Below are positions 16,770 to 23,942 of a stretch of 64,000 nt of DNA, in pieces. Both the position numbers and the translations under genes were made by a program. Under the pieces are notes generated by a model. It had not been told where the DNA came from. It saw only the letters and a program-made list of their open reading frames with translations, and ran no database searches. This DNA comes from Planctomycetota bacterium (GTDB taxonomy: Bacteria > Planctomycetota > B15-G4 > SIAN01), in the NCBI GenBank assembly GCA_009691715.1, contig SIAN01000021.1, forward strand, positions 1 through 64,000. The letters are read 5' to 3'. How positions within the stretch are numbered: the stretch's first letter is position 1; every line of letters begins with the position of its first letter.

Positions 16770-19700
16770 TCAGTCGACGAACACGAACTCATCGAGGTTC
16801 ACTACGACGCGGCACGCTGCCGCGAGGCCGTGCGCGGCGGCGTGTTCCACCAGCGCCCTGCTTTCGCCCGCCGTCGGCGGCCGCGCCAGCGCCAGCTCGT
16901 AGAGCCGCTCGACTTGTGCCGCGGCGTCGCCCGGCCGCTCGGCGACGAGGCGCGCCGCGAGCTGCTCGCACTGCCGGATCACGAACGGGTCGTTCAGCAG
17001 CGCGAGCGCCTGGAGCGCGGTGATCGTCACGTTGCGCTTCGGCGTCAGCAGCGACGCATCGGGACAGTCGAGGCTGTCGAGCCATGGGTCCGGCACGCTG
17101 CGCACCGCGAACCGATAGATCGCGCGCCGCCGCGCGGCCGCATCGTCGACATCGAACTTCGTGTAGTCGTAGATCGGCGAGTGGTCGTCCTTGAACGCGA
17201 AGTGCTGTTGCGATGGTCCGCCCATCGTGAGGTCGAGGCGCCCCGCCATCGCGAGCAGCCCGTCGCGCAACTGCTCGGCATCGAGGCGAATTCGCGCCAT
17301 TCGAGCGAGCAGCCGATTGCCACTGTCCGCCGCAAGTGCCGCCGGGTCGCCTTGCGAAGACTGGCGATAGGTCGCGCTGGTCACGATCAGCCGATGCAGC
17401 GCCTTCTGCGATCCGCCGTGCGCCACGAACCAACCCGCGAGCCAATCGAGCAGCTCGGGGTGGCTCGGCAGCCCGCCCATGTGGCCAAAGTCGTTCGCCG
17501 TGTCGACGAGTCCGCGGCCGAAATGCCACTGCCAGGCGCGATTGACGATCGAGCGCCACGCGAGCGGATGGCGTGAGTCGGTGAGCCAGCTCGCGAGCGC
17601 GGCGCGGCGGGCCGACTCCGGCGCAGCGGCATCCAGCTCGAACGTGGGGGGCGGCGCCGCGATGCAATGCAGCGCACCCGGCTCGACTGGCGTGTGCGGA
17701 TCGATCGGCGTGCTCACGTCGCCACGCGCCAACACGTGGATCGAGCGCGGCGTGGGCGTTGGCGCGAAGGTGCCTTCGGGCGTGAAGCGCGACGTGGCGG
17801 CGTACACCAGCCGTTGCGGCGGCAGCGCGACGAGCAGCGCCTCGAGCCGCGCGCGTTCGGCGATCCGCTCGCGCCAGGCGATCGCGCTGCCGATCGCGCC
17901 GTGCGAGGTGCTTCCGTCGGCGAGGTTCACCGCGGCCCAGCGCGGCGGCGCCTCGATCGAACTCGACGCCGTGACGCTCGCGCCGACGGAAAAGCTTGCG
18001 CCTTCCTGCTCGCCCGCCCCGCCTGTGAAGCAAGCGACCTCGCCGAGCGCGAACGCGAAGTCGTCGGTCCGCTTCCACAGCTTCGTCGCCGTGATGCGCA
18101 CGAATCGGAGAGCAGAGCCGCGCGCTTCGACGACGAGCGGCGTATCGCCGGGGTTCGCCACGTCAGCCGCGGTCGCGTCGAGCAACAGGCGCGGCACCGC
18201 GAAATCAACCGTGTCCGCCGCCTCAACGCGGAAGCGCACCGGAAAGCCGAAGCCCGGTCCAAGCCAGCCACCGTAGACCTCATGCGCCGGCACCAGCACG
18301 ACCTCGTCGATCGCGCGCGTCTCGCCGAGATCGAGCTGCACCCACTGCGTCGTGTCGGCGGCCGCGGCGATCTCGCCATGCCAGCCGAGGGCGTTGCGGC
18401 TCGCGGCCAGCTGTTCCGAGGTCGCGCCGTGCCCGGCCGCCCCGTCGAGCGCCACCAGTTCCGCCTGCAGCTCCGCACGACGCCGCGCGACCGAAGGATC
18501 GTCGTCGTACGCGCGGTTCGCCCGCTCGACACCGGCGAAGACCGCCTGCAGCGCGTAGTAGTCGCGCTGCGCGATCGCGTCGAACTTGTGGTCATGGCAG
18601 CGCGCGCAGTGCACCGTCGTGCTGGCGAAGGTCGACATCACGTTGGTCACGACGTCGTCGCGATCGAGCAGCCGCGTGATCTCCTTGTCGAGCGTCCCCT
18701 CGCGCAACTCGACATGGCCGACGTAGTCCCACGGCCCGGCGGCGAGGAAGCCGAGCGCGCGCACCGCCGCCGGCTCATCCGGCGCGACGACGTCGGCGGC
18801 GAGCTGGCGCGCGACGAAGTCGGCGTAGGGCAGGTCATTGTTCAGCGACTCGATCACCCAATCGCGGTAGGGCCACGCCTGCGCGCGCGGCTTGTCCTTG
18901 TCGTAGCCGTGCGTCTCGCCGAAGTGCACGAGGTCGAGCCAGTGACGCGCGAACCGTTCGCCGTGACGCGGCGAGGCGAGCAGGCGATCGACGAGGCGCT
19001 CGTACGCGCGCGCGGCGGCGGCAGAAGCGGCAGCATCGTCGGCGATGAGGTCTTGATTCGTGCTCTCGTCGAGGAAGTTCGCCACCTCCTCGGGAGTCGG
19101 CGGAAGTCCGGTCAGGTCCCATGTCAGGCGGCGGATCAGCGTGCGCGGGTCGGCGAGCGGCGCCAACGCGAGCCTGGCGTCAGCGAGCTGCGCGCGCACG
19201 AAGGCGTCGAGCTCGTTGCGAAGTGGCTCGACGCCGCGGGCGAGCTGCGCGGGCGCGAACTGCGGCAGCGAGTCGACGCGCGGCGGCTCGATCGGAGCGA
19301 GCGGCTTCAGCGACCACCAGTCACAGCGCTGCTCGAACTCGGCGGCGGCGGAACGATCGACGAGCCGGCGGTCTTCCGGCCAACTCGCGCCATCCGCGAT
19401 CCAGAGGCGGAGCGCGGCAACCTCGTCTGCCGCGAGCGGCTCGCCAGCCTTCGGCATCCGCGCTTTGCGCGCGCCGTCGGCTGTCGCACGAGCCTCGACC
19501 GCCGCGAGCAACGCGCTCTCCTCCGGCGCGCCCGCGACGATCGCCGCCACACCCGACTTGCCTCCGCGCTGCGCCTCGCCGAGCGTCGCGAGCGAAAGAC
19601 CGCCCTTCCTCGCCGCCGTCGAGTGGCACGAAAGGCAGCGCCGCTCGAGCAGCGGAGCGACGAGGCGATCGAATTCGTCGACGATCGAAGGATCAGCGCC

Positions 19701-19772
19701 GGCGATGGGCACCACGAAGGCGACCACCGAACACTGCAAGACGACGGTGGCGACGCTCGCGCGACGGCTCAT
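16770..19772 (-). CDS. PSCyt1/DUF1549/DUF1553 (planctomycete cytochrome C) protein
   Basis: The 1000-residue exported protein has a signal peptide (about 1-25). It continues with a PSCyt1 haem-type motif RRCLSCHSTAARKG, a DUF1549 domain (LTWDLTGLPPTPEEV, FARHWLDLVHFGETHGYD, HCARCHDHKFD) and a C-terminal DUF1553 domain (WLTDSRHPLAWRSIVNRAW, GLPSHPELLDWLAGWF, NVTITALQALALLNDPFV). A discoidin-like carbohydrate-binding region lies between DUF1549 and DUF1553. ATG 19772 is used. The open frame further upstream translates hairpin A4. It forms an operon with the DUF1501 gene, 16 bp apart. The pair is a planctomycete hallmark of uncertain, probably polysaccharide-related, function. Confidence 0.93.
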   Translation of the reverse strand: MSRRASVATVVLQCSVVAFVVPIAGADPSIVDEFDRLVAPLLERRCLSCHSTAARKGGLSLATLGEAQRGGKSGVAAIVAGAPEESALLAAVEARATADGARKARMPKAGEPLAADEVAALRLWIADGASWPEDRRLVDRSAAAEFEQRCDWWSLKPLAPIEPPRVDSLPQFAPAQLARGVEPLRNELDAFVRAQLADARLALAPLADPRTLIRRLTWDLTGLPPTPEEVANFLDESTNQDLIADDAAASAAAARAYERLVDRLLASPRHGERFARHWLDLVHFGETHGYDKDKPRAQAWPYRDWVIESLNNDLPYADFVARQLAADVVAPDEPAAVRALGFLAAGPWDYVGHVELREGTLDKEITRLLDRDDVVTNVMSTFASTTVHCARCHDHKFDAIAQRDYYALQAVFAGVERANRAYDDDPSVARRRAELQAELVALDGAAGHGATSEQLAASRNALGWHGEIAAAADTTQWVQLDLGETRAIDEVVLVPAHEVYGGWLGPGFGFPVRFRVEAADTVDFAVPRLLLDATAADVANPGDTPLVVEARGSALRFVRITATKLWKRTDDFAFALGEVACFTGGAGEQEGASFSVGASVTASSSIEAPPRWAAVNLADGSTSHGAIGSAIAWRERIAERARLEALLVALPPQRLVYAATSRFTPEGTFAPTPTPRSIHVLARGDVSTPIDPHTPVEPGALHCIAAPPPTFELDAAAPESARRAALASWLTDSRHPLAWRSIVNRAWQWHFGRGLVDTANDFGHMGGLPSHPELLDWLAGWFVAHGGSQKALHRLIVTSATYRQSSQGDPAALAADSGNRLLARMARIRLDAEQLRDGLLAMAGRLDLTMGGPSQQHFAFKDDHSPIYDYTKFDVDDAAARRRAIYRFAVRSVPDPWLDSLDCPDASLLTPKRNVTITALQALALLNDPFVIRQCEQLAARLVAERPGDAAAQVERLYELALARPPTAGESRALVEHAAAHGLAAACRVVVNLDEFVFVD

Positions 19773-19821
19773 GACGCGCGAGCGTAGGCGGCGCCGCCAG
19801 CGACCGCCACCCCGCCGACGC

Positions 19822-19872
19822 GGTGACAGAACCGACAATCTGATCCAGACACGGAACGTCGGTTTCGTCACC
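19822..19872 (+). repeat. Family A hairpin repeat, copy A4
   Basis: A 51-nt hairpin with arms GGTGACAGAACCGAC and GTCGGTTTCGTCACC and two substitutions from consensus. It lies between the cyclase gene end and the PSCyt gene start. Confidence 0.9.
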
Positions 19873-19903
19873 GCCCCGGTCTGACCGCGGCCGATCGATA
19901 CAC

Positions 19904-20600
19904 CTACTCGCTGACCAGCACGAACGCGCGCACCGGGAACGTGCCGAACCCCTTCACCTTCGGCGGGACGGCGAAGAAACGCAGGCGGCCATCCGGGAGG
20001 GTGTCGAGCCGCGTCAGGTGCTCGACGATCGGGATGCCGGCCGCGAGCAGCCGCGTGTGCACCGGGCGGGCGAGATCGGCCGTGTCATCGATGTTGAGCG
20101 AGTCGATCCCGACCAGCGCGGCGCCGCGTTCGACGAGGAACTGGGCCGCCGCCGTGGTGAGGAACGGATGGCCACTGAAGTAGCGCTCGGAGCGCCAATG
20201 GCGATCCCAGCCGGTCGCCACGAGGACGGCGCGGCCACGAAAGGCCACGGCGTTCGTCGCCGTGTGCGTCTCGGCCTTCGAGCGCGGCGAACTCCCCGAC
20301 GTCGATCGCGCGCCCGTTCTCAACGGGATGCCGCACGACGAGCGCGTCGAGGTCTACGAGCCGTTCGAGCGGCAACCCCGCAAGGTCGGCGCCGTCGGCG
20401 TGGCGATGGAACGGACTGTCGAGGTACGCGCCCGTGTTGGCGACCATTTCGATCCGGCCGATCTGGAACTCCGTCCCCGGCGCGTAGTGGGCGCGCGACC
20501 GCTCGCGGCTCATGAACTCGCTGATCACCGGCGACGGGATGCCGCGGTAGGTCTCGAGTCCGTGCTCGATGGTGTGGGACAGGTCGATCAGGCGCGACAT
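19904..20600 (-). pseudogene. Cyclase/kynurenine-formamidase-like protein, frameshifted
   Basis: From ATG 20600 the first frame reads MSRLIDLSHTIEHGLETYRG, IGRIEMVANTGAYLDSPFHR and LVDLDALVV, the N-terminal half of the cyclase (PF04199) family. The usual H-x-G-T-H-x-D-x-P-x-H metal motif appears as NTGAYLDSPFHRH. Around 20220-20285 sense moves to another frame (GRAVLVATGWDRHWRSERYF, FLTTAAAQFLVERG, GIDSLNID) and ends at 19904. The total is one base over a multiple of three. A single extra base would split an otherwise complete gene of about 230 codons, so an assembly error is as likely as a mutation. Confidence 0.75.
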
Positions 20601-20618
20601 GTCGCCTCCAGCAGCGGT

Positions 20619-20669
20619 GGTGACGAAACCGACGTTCTGTGTCTGGATCAGATTGTCGGTTTGGTCACC
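20619..20669 (-). repeat. Family A hairpin repeat, copy A5 (reverse orientation)
   Basis: The arms are GGTGACGAAACCGAC and GTCGGTTTGGTCACC, with the loop in the reverse orientation (GTTCTGTGTCTGGATCAG). It lies just upstream of the cyclase start and is followed 11 bp later by hairpin B2. Confidence 0.9.
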
Positions 20670-20680
20670 GCGACGGTCTG

Positions 20681-20713
20681 CCCGCCGTTCCAGTCCAGGA
20701 ACGGAACGGCGGA
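20681..20713. repeat. Family B hairpin repeat, copy B2
   Basis: The arms CCCGCCGTTC and GAACGGCGGA flank the centre CAGTCCAGGAACG. It is again directly beside a family A copy, as with A2-B1 and A9-B3. Confidence 0.85.
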
Positions 20714-20740
20714 CGACTGCTTCACGACGCCCACGACGCT

Positions 20741-20922
20741 GCGCCACCTCCCCGACATTCGCTGCGCCACCTCCCCGGCATTCGCCGTTCGCCAGAACCG
20801 CACATCGCGGGCAGCAGTGCGCCACCTCCCCGGCATTCGCCGTTCGCCAGAACCGCACATCGCGGGCAGCAGCGGTTGGGAGTGTGCTGAATTGACGAAC
20901 GGTGAATGCCGGGGAGGTGGCG
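20741..20922. repeat. 55-bp direct repeat (two full units, one partial) plus an inverted partial unit
   Basis: Units at 20764-20818 and 20819-20873 are identical except for the last base, starting GCGCCACCTCCCCGGCATTC and ending in GCGGGCAGCAG. A truncated unit at 20741-20763 precedes them. About 20 bp after the second unit, the segment near 20894-20922 is the reverse complement of the unit's first about 29 bp with few mismatches. The pattern is an inverted-repeat structure with internal tandem duplication, not a CRISPR array, since no spacers separate the units. Confidence 0.85.
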
Positions 20923-20933
20923 TCGGGCGCCGT

Positions 20934-20984
20934 GGTGACGAGCCCGACAAAATGATCCAAGATCGGTTCGTCGGATTCGTCACC
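20934..20984 (+). repeat. Family A hairpin repeat, copy A6 (diverged)
   Basis: This has the same 51-nt length and GGTGACG/CGTCACC ends. Several substitutions in arms and loop (GAGCCCGAC and GTCGGATTCGTCACC) make it the most diverged copy. Confidence 0.75.
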
Positions 20985-21223
20985 CGCGGACGGGTCACCG
21001 CACGACAGCACGATCCGTTCGTCGGTTCGACGACTGGCGGCGTTGTTCCCGGATCGGATCGATCCCCGTCCACCGCCGTCTCCCGCATCGTTGGGCTTCA
21101 GCTGCGAAGCGCGCGCAGCGCCGCTTCGTCCGCTGCAAGCCCCGAGAGCCGAGAGCCGCGCGCCGCGCGGTCTCGCCGACGCGGGCGTTCAGCTGCGGGC
21201 CGCAGGCCTGTCTGCTGCAACGC

Positions 21224-22411
21224 CTACTTGACGACCCCGAGCCTCTTCCCCACCTTCGTGAACGCCGCGATCGCGCGGTCGAGGTGGGCGCGCTCGTGGG
21301 CGGCGGAGATCTGCACGCGGATGCGGGCCTGGCCCATTGGGACGACGGGGTAGCTGAAGCCGATGACGTAGATGCCTTCGGGCAGCAACTCCGCGGCGAA
21401 GGTCTGCGCGAGCTTGGCGTCGCCGAGCATCAGCGGACAGATCGGATGGACGCCGGGACGGATCGCGAAGCCGGCCTTGGTCATCTGCTCGCGGAAGTAC
21501 GCGGTGTTCTGTTCGAGCTTGTCGCGCAGCGCGGTCGAACTGCTGATCAGGTCGAAGACCTTGATCGTCGCTGCGACGATCGGCGGGGCGACGGTGTTGC
21601 TGAAGAGGTAGGGGCGCGAACGTTGGCGCAGCAGCGCGACGATCTCGGCGCTCGCCGCCACGAACCCGCCGGCCGAGCCGCCGAGCGCCTTGCCAAGCGT
21701 GCTGCTGACGAGATCGACCCGCCCCATCACGCCGCAGTGCTCGATCGAGCCGCGCCCGCTCTTCCCGAGGAACCCGGTCGCGTGCGAGTCGTCGACCATC
21801 AGCAGCGCGTCGTGCTTCTCGCACAGGTCGGCGATCTTCGCCAGCGGCGCGATGTCGCCGTCCATCGAGAAGACGCCATCGGTCACGACCAGCCGGATGC
21901 GCGCCGCCTTCGTCGCGACGAGTTTTGCTTCGAGGTCGCCAAGGTCCAGGTGCTTGTAGCGCTGGCGATCGGCCTTGCAGAGGCGGATGCCGTCGATGAT
22001 CGAGGCGTGGTTCAGCTCATCGCTGATGACCGCGCAGTCTTCCTTCAAGAGCGTCTCGAACACGCCGCCATTCGCGTCGAAGCAGCTCGAGTAGAGGATC
22101 GTGTCGGCGAAGCCGAGGAACTTCGAGATCTTGCTCTCGAGCTCCTTGTGGATGTCCTGCGTGCCGCAGATGAAGCGGACCGACGACATGCCGAGCCCGT
22201 ACCTGCCGAGCGCCGCCTGCGCCGCCACCACCAGCTCCGGGTGCGACGACAACCCGAGATAGTTGTTTGCGCAGAAGTTCAGGACCTCGCCGGTGGCGAC
22301 CCGGATCGTCGCCGACTGCGGCGAGAGGATCACCCGCTCCTCCTTCCAGAGCCCCGCCGCGCGGATCTCCTCGAGTTCCTTGGCGTAGTGCTGTTTGGCG
22401 TTCGCGTACAT
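21224..22411 (-). CDS. kbl: 2-amino-3-ketobutyrate CoA ligase (glycine C-acetyltransferase)
   Basis: The 395-residue PLP enzyme cleaves 2-amino-3-ketobutyrate with CoA to glycine and acetyl-CoA, the second step of threonine catabolism. Visible motifs are [15 protein letters not shown] near 48-62, [45 protein letters not shown] (with the PLP-pairing Asp) and the PLP-lysine segment [17 protein letters not shown] 22411 gives the usual N-terminus ([16 protein letters not shown]). Threonine dehydrogenase is encoded upstream on the same strand, 365 bp away. Confidence 0.95.
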   Translation of the reverse strand: MYANAKQHYAKELEEIRAAGLWKEERVILSPQSATIRVATGEVLNFCANNYLGLSSHPELVVAAQAALGRYGLGMSSVRFICGTQDIHKELESKISKFLGFADTILYSSCFDANGGVFETLLKEDCAVISDELNHASIIDGIRLCKADRQRYKHLDLGDLEAKLVATKAARIRLVVTDGVFSMDGDIAPLAKIADLCEKHDALLMVDDSHATGFLGKSGRGSIEHCGVMGRVDLVSSTLGKALGGSAGGFVAASAEIVALLRQRSRPYLFSNTVAPPIVAATIKVFDLISSSTALRDKLEQNTAYFREQMTKAGFAIRPGVHPICPLMLGDAKLAQTFAAELLPEGIYVIGFSYPVVPMGQARIRVQISAAHERAHLDRAIAAFTKVGKRLGVVK

Positions 22412-22494
22412 TCCCGGCTCCTGACTGGACGAAGGTGCGGCAATGTATCGAGCGGCACCTCCGCGCGGCCACCCGCACAACCTTGGAGCCTCTC

Positions 22495-22563
22495 ATGCGG
22501 ATGATCGTCGCCTGCCTGCTCGGCGCTGCCGTGATCGGACTCGTCTACGAGAAAGCGCTGTAG
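22495..22563 (+). CDS. Very small hydrophobic ORF (22 aa)
   Basis: ATG 22495 follows GGAGCCTCTC, a good ribosome-binding site. The peptide is one membrane-spanning helix (VACLLGAAVIGLVYEKAL). It ends in TAG, and the same frame continues as a second hydrophobic ORF from 22567. It is either a micropeptide or the first half of a 62-residue membrane protein broken by the TAG. It lies on the plus strand between the minus-strand kbl and tdh genes. Confidence 0.35.
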   Translation: MRMIVACLLGAAVIGLVYEKAL

Positions 22564-22566
22564 CCG

Positions 22567-22689
22567 ATGATCGAGTCGGCGATCGCGAGCGGCGAGTGGC
22601 AGAAGGTCGCGATCACCGTGGGCGCGGCGTTCCTGGGCGCGCTCTTCGGCTGGGTCGCGAAAGGCATCTTCAACGTCAAGAAGCCGTGA
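22567..22689 (+). CDS. Small membrane protein ORF (40 aa)
   Basis: ATG 22567 lies three bases after the TAG of the preceding 22-residue ORF, in the same frame. The peptide has an amphipathic N-terminus (MIESAIASGEWQKV), one hydrophobic helix (AITVGAAFLGALFGWVA) and a basic end (NVKKP). A 6-bp AAGCCG/CGGCTT hairpin at 22681-22698 overlaps its stop and may end transcription. I do not recognise a family. Confidence 0.4.
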   Translation: MIESAIASGEWQKVAITVGAAFLGALFGWVAKGIFNVKKP

Positions 22690-22713
22690 CCGCGGCTTGA
22701 CCGTCAAGTCATT

Positions 22714-22785
22714 CGCGACAGTCACGCCGCTCGCGACAGTCACGCCGCTCGCGACAGTCACGCCGCTCGCGACAGTCACGCCGCT
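22714..22785. repeat. Perfect 18-bp tandem repeat, four copies
   Basis: The unit CGCGACAGTCACGCCGCT is repeated four times without mismatch. The stop codon of tdh (22778-22776) falls inside the last unit. Each unit carries a TGA in the tdh frame, so unit loss or gain would hardly change the protein end. Confidence 0.95.
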
Positions 22786-23879
22786 CGCGTGGGCCCCTGC
22801 TTCGGCTTGCCGTCCGGGTAGAGCACGACTTTCCACGTCTCGCCGCGATCGAACGTGCCCATCGCCTGCTCAAACTGCGTCAGGTCGTATTCGGCGGTCA
22901 CGATCGGTTCGACGTCGAGGCCGGCCTCCAGCATCCCGAGCATCGAGTACCAGGTGCCGTACATCTTGCGGCCGATGATCGCCTGGATGTTGACGCCCTT
23001 GAACACCACGTTCTTGCTGTAGTCGCGGATCGTGATGTCCTTCTTGCTGGTGAGCCCGAGCAGGCAGAGCTGCCCGCCTGGCCGCACCAGATCGAGCGCG
23101 AAGTTGATCGCCGGCTCGGCGCCCGACATCTCCAGCACCACGTCGACCCCGTCGCCGGTCCGCTCGCGCACCAGTTGCAACGCCTTCGCGGCACCGTCGC
23201 CGCGCGTGTCGAGCACAGTGACCGGAATCCGGCGCCCCGCCATCGCCGCCCAGTTTCGTGAACGCTTCAGCGCCTGATCGGACACGTCCACCAGGAACAA
23301 CTCGCTCGCGCCGGCGAACTCACAGACTGCGCCCGCCATCGCGCCGATCGGCCCGCAGCCGGTGATCGCGACCCGCTTCCCGACCAGGTCGGCCGCGAGC
23401 GCCGTGTGCGTCGCGTTGCCGAGCGCATCGAGGAAGCCGCCGACGCGCGGGCTGATCTTCGTTGGGAGCTTCAGCACGTTGCTGGCCGGCACCTTCACGT
23501 AATCGGCGAAGCAGCCGTCGTGGTGCAATCCGTAGATCTTCGTCCTGCTGCAGATGTGGCCGCGGCCGGTCCGGCACTGGTAGCAGGTCCCGCAGACGAC
23601 ATGCATCTCGGCCGAGACGTACTCGCCTTCCGCGAGATCGACCACGTCCTTGCCGAATGACGCCACATGGCCACAGAACTCGTGGCCATAGATCACCGGC
23701 GTCTTCATGAACTGGACCGACGGGTCCCAATGCCAGATGTGGCGATCGGTGCCGCAGATCCCGGTCGCCTTGACCTTGATCACGACCTCGCCCGCGCCGG
23801 CCACCGGTATCGCCCGATCGACGATCTCGGTCGCGCCATCCTTCGGCGCCGTCTTCACCACCGCCTTCATCGTCGGCAC
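22776..23879 (-). CDS. tdh: L-threonine 3-dehydrogenase (zinc-dependent MDR family)
   Basis: The 367-residue enzyme oxidises L-threonine to 2-amino-3-ketobutyrate with NAD. Zinc motifs are GICGTDRHIWHWD (catalytic Cys near 42), GHEFCGHV (His-Glu) and the structural-zinc cysteines in CGTCYQCRTGRGHIC. The NAD fold has ITGCGPIGAMAG. Length and motifs match bacterial Tdh. A start at codon 4 (ATG 23870) is equally possible. With kbl it forms the threonine-to-glycine pathway. The extreme C-terminus and stop lie in an 18-bp tandem repeat. Confidence 0.93.
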   Translation of the reverse strand: MPTMKAVVKTAPKDGATEIVDRAIPVAGAGEVVIKVKATGICGTDRHIWHWDPSVQFMKTPVIYGHEFCGHVASFGKDVVDLAEGEYVSAEMHVVCGTCYQCRTGRGHICSRTKIYGLHHDGCFADYVKVPASNVLKLPTKISPRVGGFLDALGNATHTALAADLVGKRVAITGCGPIGAMAGAVCEFAGASELFLVDVSDQALKRSRNWAAMAGRRIPVTVLDTRGDGAAKALQLVRERTGDGVDVVLEMSGAEPAINFALDLVRPGGQLCLLGLTSKKDITIRDYSKNVVFKGVNIQAIIGRKMYGTWYSMLGMLEAGLDVEPIVTAEYDLTQFEQAMGTFDRGETWKVVLYPDGKPKQGPTRAA

Positions 23880-23942
23880 AGCGGTCTCCGAAGCGAAGCG
23901 GCGCGCCGGGTCATCCCCGACGCGCCGCTCGATGTCACAATC

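Larger units (their letters stand above)
20601..21223. other. Gene-free repeat nest between the cyclase and kbl genes
   Basis: This 623-bp stretch contains no credible gene. It holds two family A hairpins, one family B hairpin and a direct/inverted repeat cluster, listed separately. The last about 240 bp before kbl show GC-rich sequence with no recognisable motif. Long open frames here are translations of the repeats. Confidence 0.8.

Noticed and set aside
16770..19772. Long plus-strand open frames opposite the PSCyt gene
   Set aside because: They are antisense shadows of high-GC coding. Only the minus strand shows conserved domains.
20764..20873. CRISPR array
   Set aside because: The two units abut with no spacers and there is an inverted copy. 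No cas genes are present.
22330..22836. Minus-strand open frame across the tdh/kbl gap with ASGVTV repeats
   Set aside because: The repeated peptide only mirrors the 18-bp tandem repeat, and the rest is Arg-rich without any motif.
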